64,000 bases of DNA from Chroogloeocystis siderophila 5.2 s.c.1 (GCF_001904655.1 NZ_MRCC01000004.1:124001-188000), one strand, 5' to 3'. Shown: positions 37,747 through 46,652, numbered from the stretch's first letter. The notes: generated by a model not told the origin, from the sequence alone. Translations and numbers: made by a program.

Positions 37747-38166
37747 ATGAAATCTATTGCTGCAACTTTGCGGCGCTTCGGTACAGTTGTATTAGCACTC
37801 GTACTCGTTGTCGGTAGCTTTGCGTTCTTTGCTCCTACAGCAGCAGCTGAAACTTATCAAGTTAAACTAGGTTCTGATAAAGGAATGTTAGTTTTCGATC
37901 CAGCAAAACTGACGATCAAGCCTGGTGACACAGTTGAATGGGTGAACAACAAAGTACCTCCCCACAACGTTGTCTTCGATGCAGCGAATAATCCTACTAA
38001 GAGTGCAGATTTAGCGAAAAATCTGTCTCACAAGCAGTTGCTGATGACTCCAGGTCAACAAGTCAAGACCACTTTCCCAGAAGATGCACCCGCAGGCGAC
38101 TACACTTATTACTGCGAACCTCACCGTGGTGCTGGTATGATTGGCAAAATCACTGTTGAAGGCTAA
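37747..38166 (+). CDS. petE: Plastocyanin
   Basis: A 139-residue precursor of the lumenal copper protein that carries electrons from cytochrome b6f to photosystem I. The signal peptide ([20 protein letters not shown], ending TAAA) is removed to give a mature start ETYQVKLG. Copper ligands are H73 (PPHNVVFD), C123, H126 and M131 (CEPHRGAGM). I place the start at ATG 37747, preceded by GGAG at the right distance; an in-frame TTG twelve bases upstream overlaps that site and is unlikely. In many cyanobacteria petE responds to copper; no operator is visible here. Confidence 0.97.
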   Translation: MKSIAATLRRFGTVVLALVLVVGSFAFFAPTAAAETYQVKLGSDKGMLVFDPAKLTIKPGDTVEWVNNKVPPHNVVFDAANNPTKSADLAKNLSHKQLLMTPGQQVKTTFPEDAPAGDYTYYCEPHRGAGMIGKITVEG

Positions 38167-38224
38167 TCCTACTCCTCGCGTGTTGCGTGGCATAAATTAA
38201 CCTCGCACAAGACAACCTCTACTG

Positions 38225-38260
38225 ATGCCTCAGGAGTCATAAAATCAACTCTTGGGGCAT
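38225..38260 (+). terminator. Probable terminator after petE
   Basis: ATGCCTCAGGAGT and ACTCTTGGGGCAT pair over 13 positions with two G-T pairs and a ten-base loop, 58 bases past the petE stop. The following sequence is only modestly T-rich. Confidence 0.65.
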
Positions 38261-38433
38261 TGTGATTGTTGAATTGGAAGAGTTTACCCTCACATCCCCC
38301 ACTGGGCTACGCGTACGTATAGCCGCATTAAGTCATGCTCCCACATCGGATCGTTGCTAAATCCATCCACTAGTTAGAAGATATAAGTTAAAAAATTGGT
38401 TATTGTGATTGCCAGTTTCGCACAATAAATCGC

Positions 38434-39147
38434 ATGGTTCCTATTCGAGATAATAATCCCACATCAATTACGCCTTATGTGACCTATGGGCTGATTGCGG
38501 CTAATATTCTGGCTTTCTTGTACGAAGCTAGTCTACCACCACAACAACTTGATGCATTTTTCCATTTAGCGGCGATCATACCGCGTGAGTTATCTGCTAG
38601 CTTTGCAGGAATTCCGGTAAATCAGCCTGTACCAGAGTGGGCGACGTTAATTACATCGCAATTCCTCCACGGTGGTCTTTTGCATTTGGGAGGAAATATG
38701 CTGTTTCTGTGGATTTTTGGCAATAATGTCGAAGATCGTTTGGGACATTTTAAATTTTTGTTCTTCTACCTCGCTTGCGGCGTTTTAGCAGGATTGGCGC
38801 AGTGGTTCTTCTCGCAAAGTTCGTCAATTCCTTCTTTGGGTGCGAGTGGCGCGATCGCTGGCGTGATGGGTGCATACATTATCCGCTTCCCCACGGCTGA
38901 GGTGTTAACATTAATTCCTTTAGGATTTTACTTTCCAGCAGTGCGACTTCCCGCGTTTTACTTTCTCGGTTTTTGGTTTCTCCAACAAGCTGCTTATGGC
39001 GTCGCCAGTTTAGAAGCCCGCATCAATATTGGTATGGAAAGCGGTGGTATTGCCTATTGGGCGCACGCTGGTGGTTTCGTTTTTGGAGCGATTTTAGGTC
39101 CAATCTTAGGTCTATTTAAGGACGATTCGCAGCAAGAATATCTCTAA
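38434..39147 (+). CDS. Rhomboid-family intramembrane serine protease, copy 1
   Basis: A 237-residue six-helix rhomboid. H84 and N88 (LLHLGGNMLFLWIFG) form the oxyanion region. Catalytic serine S138 is in SLGASGAIAGVMGAY, and its histidine partner H211 is in YWAHAGGFVFGAI. The protease cleaves transmembrane helices in the membrane plane; substrate unknown. A close paralogue follows at 39429, both starting VPxRDNNPTSITPYVTY. Confidence 0.92.
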   Translation: MVPIRDNNPTSITPYVTYGLIAANILAFLYEASLPPQQLDAFFHLAAIIPRELSASFAGIPVNQPVPEWATLITSQFLHGGLLHLGGNMLFLWIFGNNVEDRLGHFKFLFFYLACGVLAGLAQWFFSQSSSIPSLGASGAIAGVMGAYIIRFPTAEVLTLIPLGFYFPAVRLPAFYFLGFWFLQQAAYGVASLEARINIGMESGGIAYWAHAGGFVFGAILGPILGLFKDDSQQEYL

Positions 39148-39156
39148 GTACAGAAT

Positions 39157-39182
39157 GTAAAGGGAAAACATTTTCCTTTTAC
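39157..39182. terminator. Hairpin terminator after rhomboid copy 1
   Basis: GTAAAGGGAAAA and TTTTCCTTTTAC form a 12-bp stem with one G-T pair and almost no loop, just after the stop codon. It separates the two rhomboid genes into different transcripts. Confidence 0.6.
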
Positions 39183-39428
39183 TTCTGCCATCTAACTTTG
39201 TAATAAAATTATGTAGGATAGCTTTAAAATTTAGCATTCATTGTTGTTCAGTTGGAGAGAAAATACGATTACAACTGCCTAAAGATTGAATCACAAACAA
39301 AATTGACTGTAAAAAGACATCCTTGAAAATAACAAAGCATTGAGCTTTTAGTTATTATGAATAACTAGTGGTGGTAAAGCGGCAGACGATACATTAGCAT
39401 TTGTATTTGACGAATAGGAAGCAAATCT

Positions 39429-40121
39429 GTGGTACCACTGCGAGATAATAACCCAACATCGATCACTCCCTACGTAACGTATGCGCTAGTTGGCGCAAAT
39501 ATATTTATTTTTTTATATCAAATTACGCTGTCACCGCAAGAATTACAAGCGTTTTTCAATCGGGCAGCAGTCGTGCCATGTCAACTATCAGCAACCTGTC
39601 CGGTTCCTGTTAATCAAGGAATTCCCGAATGGTTGACTTTGGTGACATCACAATTTTTACACGGAGGTCTCCTGCATTTAGGAGGCAATATGTTATTTTT
39701 GTGGGTTTTTGGTAACAACATTGAAGACCGCTTAGGTCATATCAAATTTCTTATTTTCTACCTCAGTTGTGGTGTTTTAGCAGCATTAACGCAGTGGTAT
39801 TTTTCGCAAAATTCTACGACTCCGATGCTAGGGGCGAGTGGGGCGATCGCCGGAGTCATGGGCGCGTATATTCTCCGCTATCCTAAAGCTCAAGTATTAA
39901 CTTTAATTCCTATCGGGTTTTTCATCACGACATTCCGCATTCCTGCGTATTTCTTTTTAGGATTTTGGTTTGTCCAACAAGCATTTTACGGTTTAGCTAG
40001 CTTACCTGCACGCACTAACATAGGAATGGAAGGCGGCGGTGTTGCCTACTGGGCGCACGCTGGTGGTTTCGTATTCGGCGCAATTTTAGGTCCGATGTTG
40101 GGTTTAATGCGGCGCGATTAA
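39429..40121 (+). CDS. Rhomboid-family intramembrane serine protease, copy 2
   Basis: A 230-residue paralogue of the upstream rhomboid, starting at a GTG codon. It keeps the full catalytic set: LLHLGGNMLFLWVFG, MLGASGAIAGVMGAY with the serine, and YWAHAGGFVFG with the histidine. It differs in the first loop, where it carries a Cys pair (CQLSATCPVPV) absent from copy 1; a disulphide on the outer side is possible. Tandem duplication with divergence in the substrate-facing loop. Confidence 0.92.
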   Translation: MVPLRDNNPTSITPYVTYALVGANIFIFLYQITLSPQELQAFFNRAAVVPCQLSATCPVPVNQGIPEWLTLVTSQFLHGGLLHLGGNMLFLWVFGNNIEDRLGHIKFLIFYLSCGVLAALTQWYFSQNSTTPMLGASGAIAGVMGAYILRYPKAQVLTLIPIGFFITTFRIPAYFFLGFWFVQQAFYGLASLPARTNIGMEGGGVAYWAHAGGFVFGAILGPMLGLMRRD

Positions 40122-40147
40122 CGCAATAAGTATGCCAGCCAGCCAGT

Positions 40148-40171
40148 AGGGGTAAGGCAAGCCTTACCCCT
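40148..40171. terminator. Palindromic hairpin after rhomboid copy 2
   Basis: AGGGGTAAGGC and GCCTTACCCCT form a perfect 11-bp stem with AA between. This is a common cyanobacterial dispersed palindrome and may act as terminator for the rhomboid gene. Confidence 0.55.
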
Positions 40172-40226
40172 CTAACCCCATTCATAACAGAAATTATTCG
40201 CAATTGCATTCAGACAACACGAACAA

Positions 40227-42413
40227 ATGAACGCCAATCGCACAAAGGAAATTGCCAGCATTGTCGAAAAACGCCGTCCTTTAGCCAATAAAATCGCGAC
40301 AACAGCAGCAAATTTAGAAACGCTTTCGCAAACACTACAAAATCTCGAAGCGCATCGCCAACACATTCTCGCGCAAGTAGATGATGTCAATAGCTGGGGA
40401 CGTTTGCAAGAAATTGATTTAGCATCGATACAGAATAACATTGCCGTAGAATTACAAACACTGGCACAACTTCAGCAGCGTTTCGCACGGAATACATTAA
40501 ATATTGGCGTAGTAGGACGCGCCCGCCAAGGAAAAAGTCGATTACTGCAAAGTTTAACCGGACTTACCGCCGCCGAAATTCCTGATGGCGATCGCCAGCA
40601 TTGTACAGGTGTACGCAGTACAATTCATCACAATCTGAGCCTGGATATTTACGGTGAAGTATGGTTTCATTCAGAGCGATCGTTTTTGGATGAAGTGATC
40701 GCGCCTTATTACGAACAACTACGCTTAGGCGCTAAACCAATTACACTTACCGAGTTTACGAGTAAACCACTACCACCCTTACCGCGCGAACTTCCTGGAT
40801 ATGCTGAACCAGGCGCGATGTACGAACATTTAGGGAGATATCACGCCAATATTGACAAGTACCGTCACTTATTGCGATCGCCTTCGCCGCGTAGAATCTC
40901 TAGAGAAGAAATTCGCGAATACGTTGCACAAGATACCATTGATGGTCAGCGCCTATTTTTCAATTATCTTGCCGTTCGTGAAGTAAAAATCGTCTGTAAC
41001 TTCCCGCACGCGGATGTGGGACAAATTGCCTTAGTTGATATGCCAGGATTAGGCGATACAGGCGTTGGTGATGCGGAAAGACTCGTCAAAACGCTGGGAA
41101 ACGATGTCGATGTGGTGTTGTTTGTGCGAATGCCCAAATCCTCCGGCGACTACTGGGCGGATGTCGATGTCCGGTTGTATGATACGGCACGCGCAGCGTT
41201 AGTTGACTTGCCACTCGAATTGTGGTCATTTATGGTGCTAAATCGCACCGCCGCTGACTCGAAAAACGGCGATAACTTCAACAACTGCAAAGACTTAGCC
41301 GACACGCTAGCTGAAAAACACATTAAGGTAGTTGATTGTGTTATTGCTAATTGTGCCGATTCTGCGGCTGCAAACCAAGTTTTAGATCAAATTCTTGACT
41401 ACCTGGCAGCGCATATTACAACTTTAGATGAGAAGTATGCAACATCTTGCCAAGAGCGAGTCATGCGGCTTCAAAACACAGTAAATATTGAGTTAGAAAA
41501 AGCAAATAAAGCTTTAGCACTAGCGGTAGGTGAGAATTGGTTTCCTTTGTTTGTTGAGTTGTTTGAGCAATTGTGGGATGAATTAACAAGTGGTTTAGAA
41601 GCACTGCTACGACATCTGAAAGCGCAACGCAACGAACAAAACAGTGATTTTAAACAACAAGTCGCCACAGCAATTGCGGCGTGTCGTCAGGATACCGGAA
41701 TTCCGAGTATCGAGCAAATTGAAAAACGACGAGATCGCACAGGTGGTTATCCGAATGCTTACTACCAGTATTTGCACGAAATTCGCGCACATCTATCGCA
41801 GCATTTTTTAGCTTTGGATGTTGGTTTACAGCGATCGCTAACGCGGGTAAAGTCACAAGTTGCTGATGTGTTAATTCATCAAGCGCGGTTAGGTGGTATA
41901 ACTTCTGCAACAGGTGTGGAATTTCTACAAGAAATTGCGCAGCAGCTACCTGATACTTTACCTACATTGAAACTGGGATTTGAAATCTTGGCAGAGTTTG
42001 AGATTTCTTATCGCGGATTGATTCAACATCGAATTCGCAAGCGCTTAGATGGGTTAACTCCTGATGAAACAACGTTACAACTTTCTAAATCGCCTGCGGC
42101 TAAAGAAATTTTATCTAACTTAAAAACTCTTCATGCAGAAGCGGTGTATGGCTGCGAGACGGCGTTAGAAGACTTACTCAGCGAACCAAGTTTAGCAGCG
42201 TTTGCGATTGTGGAAGAGTTTGTTGATCGCATTCTTCGCGCAGAAGGGGCAAAATCAGAATGGCGGATTTTTTTGGAAGAAGCAAGGGCGGAAGTTTGGC
42301 AAGCGGAATTTATGGCTTTAGGCGATCGCACGCGACTGCGACGGGAATGGTTTGATGCGATCGCGCACGCTACGGCGGCGAATCGATCGAAGGCGATGCA
42401 GTTTTTGGGGTAA
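40227..42413 (+). CDS. Large dynamin-like GTPase
   Basis: A 728-residue protein. An N-terminal coiled coil (about 1-90) leads to a GTPase domain with G1 GRARQGKS (97-104), a candidate G2 threonine in HCTGVRST (about 127), G3 DMPGLGDTG (271-279) and a G4-like VLNRTAAD (about 337-344, where NKxD is usual). A long helical C-terminal half (about 400-728) with coiled-coil character follows. The layout resembles bacterial dynamin-like proteins, but I see no clear membrane-binding paddle. It is the first of three same-strand genes, the next also a GTPase. Function unknown; a role in a conflict or membrane-remodelling module is inference. Confidence 0.72.
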   Translation: MNANRTKEIASIVEKRRPLANKIATTAANLETLSQTLQNLEAHRQHILAQVDDVNSWGRLQEIDLASIQNNIAVELQTLAQLQQRFARNTLNIGVVGRARQGKSRLLQSLTGLTAAEIPDGDRQHCTGVRSTIHHNLSLDIYGEVWFHSERSFLDEVIAPYYEQLRLGAKPITLTEFTSKPLPPLPRELPGYAEPGAMYEHLGRYHANIDKYRHLLRSPSPRRISREEIREYVAQDTIDGQRLFFNYLAVREVKIVCNFPHADVGQIALVDMPGLGDTGVGDAERLVKTLGNDVDVVLFVRMPKSSGDYWADVDVRLYDTARAALVDLPLELWSFMVLNRTAADSKNGDNFNNCKDLADTLAEKHIKVVDCVIANCADSAAANQVLDQILDYLAAHITTLDEKYATSCQERVMRLQNTVNIELEKANKALALAVGENWFPLFVELFEQLWDELTSGLEALLRHLKAQRNEQNSDFKQQVATAIAACRQDTGIPSIEQIEKRRDRTGGYPNAYYQYLHEIRAHLSQHFLALDVGLQRSLTRVKSQVADVLIHQARLGGITSATGVEFLQEIAQQLPDTLPTLKLGFEILAEFEISYRGLIQHRIRKRLDGLTPDETTLQLSKSPAAKEILSNLKTLHAEAVYGCETALEDLLSEPSLAAFAIVEEFVDRILRAEGAKSEWRIFLEEARAEVWQAEFMALGDRTRLRREWFDAIAHATAANRSKAMQFLG

Positions 42414-42438
42414 AGTGGAGGCGATTGAGACGAACCAC

Positions 42439-42478
42439 AGAGGCGCAGAGGGCACGGAGGAAAGAGATAAGGAGAGTT
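42439..42478. repeat. Left copy of inverted repeat flanking the small GTPase gene
   Basis: A 40-base segment (AGAGGCGCAGAGGGCACGG onwards) whose reverse complement matches 43519-43558 at 33 of 40 positions in my hand alignment. It belongs to a dispersed cyanobacterial purine-rich repeat (ACCACAGAGGCGCAGAG type). Confidence 0.65.
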
Positions 42479-42527
42479 TTTTTGTTTGAGTCTGAGTATC
42501 GTGGGTATAGGGGAAAGATGAGGGTTG

Positions 42528-43508
42528 ATGCACGAAATTAAAATTACGATGTTGGGTCCTAGTGGGGTGGGTAAAACGACTTTACTGACTGCAATTTATG
42601 AGCAATTTGAAAGTAATATTGGTAAAACGAATTTACAGCTTACTCCTGATGAAGAAAGTTCGGCAATTCTGCAAGAAAGGTTAGTGGAACTGAAGACTTT
42701 ACTTGACGATTTTGAAGCAACTGGGGGAATTCAAGGAACCGAAGGCGAACCGGAAGAGTTGCGATCGTTTATCTTTGGTTTAGGGCAAAAAGGTCAAAAA
42801 CCTTCTTTACAATTACATTTTCAAGATTATCCTGGTGGCTATCATGCGGCAAAAGCTACGCCAGAAAAAAAGCAATTTGTCAAGAGTTTACTGACTGATT
42901 GTGTCGCGGTTCTCATTGCAATTGATGCACCTGCGTTGATGGAACAAAATGGTAAATGGCATGAATTTATTAATCGCCCGCAGCAAATGACAGATTTATT
43001 CAAAACGGCGTATCAAGATTTAGATTCACCAAGATTAGTCATATTTGCGCCAGTAAAATGTGAAAAATATCTCCAAAGCAAAACCTCTGCTAAAGAACTT
43101 TTGCAACGCGTCAAAGAAGGATATAGCAAACTTATTGACTTATTTAACTCAGCCAATCTACTTCCTAAAGTTGCTGCGGTGGTGACTCCGGTACAAACAG
43201 TCGGTAGCGTCGTTTTTTCCAGAATTGATACGAACAATAGTACACCACATTTTCGCTTCCGTAAAATTAGCCATGATGCCGTTTATAATCCGCAAAATAG
43301 TGAACAACCATTAAGATACTTATTGCGGTTTATCTTAAAGTTGCATATCGATACGCGATCGCGTAATTGGGGACTATTCAGTTTCCTCCGCGACTGGCTA
43401 GGAAGAGATTATCACCTGAAGCAAGCTGTGAGTCAATTCGCCAGTGAATGTAAAACAAACAACGGCTTCGCCCTACTTCAAGGAGAAGAACTGTTAAAAA
43501 TTAGTTAA
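42528..43508 (+). CDS. TRAFAC-type GTPase, double-GTPase-module-like
   Basis: A 326-residue protein with P-loop LGPSGVGKTTLLTAIYEQFE near the start, a G3-like HFQDYPGGYH near residue 100, and a possible G4 segment IFAPVKCEKY near 180. The DYPGG form resembles, from memory, the first GTPase of the predicted bacterial double-GTPase conflict systems. ATG 42528 is chosen; the TTG just before it is less likely. It is bracketed by inverted copies of a dispersed repeat and lies between a dynamin-like GTPase gene and a tail-anchored protein gene on the same strand. Confidence 0.7.
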   Translation: MHEIKITMLGPSGVGKTTLLTAIYEQFESNIGKTNLQLTPDEESSAILQERLVELKTLLDDFEATGGIQGTEGEPEELRSFIFGLGQKGQKPSLQLHFQDYPGGYHAAKATPEKKQFVKSLLTDCVAVLIAIDAPALMEQNGKWHEFINRPQQMTDLFKTAYQDLDSPRLVIFAPVKCEKYLQSKTSAKELLQRVKEGYSKLIDLFNSANLLPKVAAVVTPVQTVGSVVFSRIDTNNSTPHFRFRKISHDAVYNPQNSEQPLRYLLRFILKLHIDTRSRNWGLFSFLRDWLGRDYHLKQAVSQFASECKTNNGFALLQGEELLKIS

Positions 43509-43518
43509 AACCTCTAAA

Positions 43519-43558
43519 ATCTCTCTCTATCTCTTTCCTTCGCGACCTCTGAGCCTCT
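43519..43558. repeat. Right copy of inverted repeat flanking the small GTPase gene
   Basis: Inverted partner of 42439-42478 (ends GACCTCTGAGCCTCT). It starts 10 bases after the GTPase stop codon. Confidence 0.65.
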
Positions 43559-43624
43559 ATAGTTTGTTTTACAAAATCCTATTTACATAAGTAAGTGGGT
43601 AAAAATAAACATAACTTAAGGGCA

Positions 43625-43681
43625 GGTATTTGGTAACTGGTCATTGGTCATTGGAAAGAGTCTCTATTACCCATTACCTGA
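43625..43681. repeat. Heptamer STRR-type repeat
   Basis: Four head-to-tail heptamers GGTATTT, GGTAACT, GGTCATT, GGTCATT at 43625-43652, then an inverted ATTACCCATTACC copy at about 43667-43680. The same kind of repeat occurs at 21868 and 63084. Confidence 0.65.
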
Positions 43682-43737
43682 CAAATGTTACGTGTGATAT
43701 TTAATTATGTCCACCTACTCATTAGATATTATGAACT

Positions 43738-44559
43738 ATGAATATCTACATTCAAAGTCGCGGTGTTGCTCCAGACGATGATTATTGCTGGCAACCCGAA
43801 GTCCCGAATATTCTCAAAAGAAATCGCATCAATGACTTAATTCAAAGCGAATCACCGTCAGTAATTCTAGCGCGTTTTAATAGCACTCTCCTCCTACTCA
43901 TCACTAGCTTAGAATCAAGCGAAAGAAAAGATTTTCAAGGACGCATAATCCGAAATTCTGTTGCTTGGGTAGGAGAAGATACAGAAGTAAATGAAAAAAA
44001 GTTACGCGCGCTCGCATCGTGTGCTTTACGCGATGAACTGCGAGAAAATTTAAGAGTAGAAATTGACAATGCTGTTACTTTTAGTAGTAACAATGGTTTT
44101 CAAGTCAACTTCGATGCACTAAATGATTTAGCAATTGAAGAAGTTATTAGCGTACACAACTTTCCCGCCAATTTAGATAAAAAACTTGGCAAAAATTCAA
44201 AACAGCAACGCGACGAACTCGCCTACGAACTCGAACAACACAATTTACCAAAAGAAAATGCGCCCTTACTTGTTGTCACCGGTATTAAATCTGAATCAAC
44301 TTTAATTGCAGCCGGAGTGTGGCGGGGATTATCTAATCTTGTGCAAACAGGAGGATGGAAAGATCCTTATAAAAAAAGTTCCACGGCCGAAAAAACAATT
44401 ACGAGCAGTAACTCGAAAAATCAGAAAAACAATAACTTAGTTTTACTTATTTTATTACTCGCAGGCATCGTGCTCGCTATCCTACTTATACTTCTAATTG
44501 CCGAAACCAACCTCCAGCTACAACCGGAAATGAAACTTACCCCTCAATCAAAAATGTAA
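43738..44559 (+). CDS. Tail-anchored protein of unknown function, third member of GTPase module
   Basis: A 273-residue protein I do not recognise. Residues 1-210 look globular and mixed alpha/beta (MNIYIQSRGVAPDDDYCW, then SVILARFNSTLLLLITSLES, VAWVGEDTEVNEKKLRALA). A polar Ser/Asn/Lys-rich linker spans about 212-232. One strong hydrophobic helix follows (LVLLILLLAGIVLAILLILL, about 235-255), with a short polar tail. This predicts a tail anchor with the body in the cytoplasm. Its place after two GTPases suggests that it links or senses for them at a membrane. Confidence 0.6.
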   Translation: MNIYIQSRGVAPDDDYCWQPEVPNILKRNRINDLIQSESPSVILARFNSTLLLLITSLESSERKDFQGRIIRNSVAWVGEDTEVNEKKLRALASCALRDELRENLRVEIDNAVTFSSNNGFQVNFDALNDLAIEEVISVHNFPANLDKKLGKNSKQQRDELAYELEQHNLPKENAPLLVVTGIKSESTLIAAGVWRGLSNLVQTGGWKDPYKKSSTAEKTITSSNSKNQKNNNLVLLILLLAGIVLAILLILLIAETNLQLQPEMKLTPQSKM

Positions 44560-44576
44560 TCAATAGCATCAATCAC

Positions 44577-44655
44577 AAACGCCCTCCCGCTAAAGTCGGG
44601 GCTAGCCAAACAAAGTGTACAAAGTTACACTTCAGGGTTCGTTTAGCTGCGAATT
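44577..44655. repeat. Composite dispersed repeat with hairpins
   Basis: CCCGCTAAAGTCGGG and AAGTGTA...TACACTT (44613-44632) form two small hairpins downstream of the tail-anchored gene. Sequences of this kind are dispersed in cyanobacterial genomes; one may act as terminator. Confidence 0.4.
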
Positions 44656-44795
44656 TATTCATCAAGCATTCATTCAGGAGGTATAGCAGTCTTGTTGGAA
44701 TAGTTAGGACATTGAAGGTACGAATAACCATTACCCCGACTCATTTTCAAGCCTAACCTCTGACCTCTGCTATATAATGTTGACTTTGCGTCTAG

Positions 44796-45971
44796 TTAGG
44801 TTTGTTCACTCTTTATAGGCGTATATCTAACCAACCAACGGTGTAACCCCAGCACGACAACCGCAAGCGGTACCATCAATACAGGAATAATTTCTAACCC
44901 AGCCCAGTCCGCAATCCAACCAATAAGTGTTGGAATCGTCGCCGCACCCAAACTGGCGACGCTAGTAATAAACCCAATAGCCGCTGGCACCATACTAGAA
45001 GAAACTCGCTGCGGCATCAACCAAATCGTTGCAGGAAAAATTGGCGCGAGTGCAAAACCAATCACAGGTAAACTGAATAACTGATTTGGTAACAACCACC
45101 AAGCAATTAAACCGATTGTCAACAACGCGATCGCTAAATCCATTGTGCGAATTGCACCCCAACGCGCGACAAAACGCCCCATAATCAAGCGTCCAATTGT
45201 TAACCCTAACCAATACGCAGTAACGCTGTAACCCGCAACGACTTCGGGTGTTCCGCGACTTAAACTTTGAACACTATAAGCCCAGTTACCTAAAGAGGCT
45301 TCTGTACCAACATAAACAAGTAATAAGATCCCTGCGACTAAGACGGCGGGTGTTCTCAATGCTAGTTTAAGACTTGCTCTTGCATCGGTATCCTGCGCAA
45401 TAACGCGCTTAGCCATCGGCTGATAGTTAGAGACAACCGCCCACAACATCCCAATCACAGTAACTCCGACAATTGCAGTGATGTGCAAATAGATGCGTCG
45501 CCAGTTCATTCCGAAAGCGAGAAGTGTTGTCGCTAACGCAGGACCAAGTAATGCACCAACACCATAGAATGCGTGTAACAAGCCCATGATATTTGCGTTA
45601 CGCTGATTGGCAATGTAGGTGTTGAGTCCAGCATCAATGAATCCAATTCCTAATCCTAAAAACGTTCCCGCCGCAACCATAATATGCCAACGTGGAGCGA
45701 TCGCATAAATGACTAACGCACTCGTTAGCGTCACTGACGCCATCAACAACATCCGCGCTAATCCGATGCGGCTAGCTAGCAAACTACTAGAAAATGCCGC
45801 AACCATGTAACCGCTGACTTGACTGAGAAATAAAAATGTTACCGTCGCTGGAGTAAGATTATAAGCAGTCAAGATTGAGGGTAATAAGACTCCGAGTCCT
45901 CCCTCTGCAATTCCAATTGCAATAAAAGCGTAAAAGGCAAGCGCAATTCCGATCCACCCTGGAGGACGCAT
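44796..45971 (-). CDS. MFS transporter
   Basis: A 391-residue major-facilitator protein with twelve hydrophobic segments (first IGIALAFYAFIAIGIAEGGL, last IIPVLMVPLAVVVLGLHRWL). MFS features seen: loop 2-3 SRIGLARMLLM and a central cytoplasmic stretch MAKRVIAQDTDARASLK. It is the last gene of a leftward unit after pyrE, the cytosine-deaminase-like gene and the binding-protein gene, so it may carry the substrate or a product. The family member cannot be named further. Confidence 0.85.
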   Translation of the reverse strand: MRPPGWIGIALAFYAFIAIGIAEGGLGVLLPSILTAYNLTPATVTFLFLSQVSGYMVAAFSSSLLASRIGLARMLLMASVTLTSALVIYAIAPRWHIMVAAGTFLGLGIGFIDAGLNTYIANQRNANIMGLLHAFYGVGALLGPALATTLLAFGMNWRRIYLHITAIVGVTVIGMLWAVVSNYQPMAKRVIAQDTDARASLKLALRTPAVLVAGILLLVYVGTEASLGNWAYSVQSLSRGTPEVVAGYSVTAYWLGLTIGRLIMGRFVARWGAIRTMDLAIALLTIGLIAWWLLPNQLFSLPVIGFALAPIFPATIWLMPQRVSSSMVPAAIGFITSVASLGAATIPTLIGWIADWAGLEIIPVLMVPLAVVVLGLHRWLVRYTPIKSEQT

Positions 45972-46021
45972 AAAATTTTAAATTCAACTTGTAACCCTGA
46001 CAGGATAACAGGATACACAAC

Positions 46022-46579
46022 TCAGGTAGTGAGCGGTATTTGCTGCTGACACAAAGTGCAATTTTCTGGGGACATTGCATCCATACCTTGAAGTGAAATT
46101 AAGACTTCGGTACGACAAGATAAATCAATATTAAATAGTCCTTTAGTTGCAACGAGTCCAACACCTACAGGTTCAGCACTCGCTTGACGCGCGATCGCGA
46201 GCAATTGTTTTGCAGTACCTCCGGTGGTCGTGATGTCATCGACGACTAAAACTCGTGCCCCAACAGGAAAAGCAAAACCTTCAATTAACTTATAAGTACC
46301 TGATTTTTCGCAGGCGATCGCAACTTCTACTCCTAAATGCTTCGCGACTTCAAAAGCTAAAATACTTCCAGCTTCGTTTGCACCTAAAACATAATCAATG
46401 TTCTCATTCGCAAAACGGTGAGCGATTTCTGCAAAAATAATCTCAGCAGCTTGGGGGTAGCGTAACAGTTTGATGCAACGAAAAAATCGAGACGCATGAA
46501 GTCCACTCGCCAACTGAAAATGTCCGGTTTGCAGTGCTTCTGTCTTTTCAATAAGTTGGGCGATCGCTTGTTCTGACAT
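46022..46579 (-). CDS. pyrE: Orotate phosphoribosyltransferase-like protein
   Basis: A 185-residue type I phosphoribosyltransferase. The PRPP motif is VLVVDDITTTGGTAKQLL (about 110-127), and the N-terminus HFQLASGLHASRFF and the YVLGANEAGSILAFEVAKHLG segment are those of PyrE proteins. The C-terminus PENCTLCQQQIP is typical of the Thermus-type orotate enzyme. Normal role: orotate plus PRPP to OMP in UMP synthesis. Here it is embedded in a putative pyrimidine or triazine catabolic unit, so salvage or a side role is possible. This may or may not be the only pyrE of the genome. Confidence 0.83.
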   Translation of the reverse strand: MSEQAIAQLIEKTEALQTGHFQLASGLHASRFFRCIKLLRYPQAAEIIFAEIAHRFANENIDYVLGANEAGSILAFEVAKHLGVEVAIACEKSGTYKLIEGFAFPVGARVLVVDDITTTGGTAKQLLAIARQASAEPVGVGLVATKGLFNIDLSCRTEVLISLQGMDAMSPENCTLCQQQIPLTT

Positions 46580-46609
46580 TGGTAAAAGGTGAGAAAAACA
46601 AGACGCTTA

Positions 46610-46652
46610 GCGACTTCAGTCGCAGCTAAAAAACCCTGTCCACCTCCGTGGA
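46610..46652. repeat. Dispersed repeat between pyrE and the amidohydrolase gene
   Basis: GCGACT-TC-AGTCGC (46610-46623) and GTCCAC-CTCC-GTGGAC (about 46637-46652) are two perfect short hairpins of a type scattered through cyanobacterial genomes; a relative is at 59564-59582. The second hairpin lies inside the last codons of the amidohydrolase gene. Confidence 0.5.
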
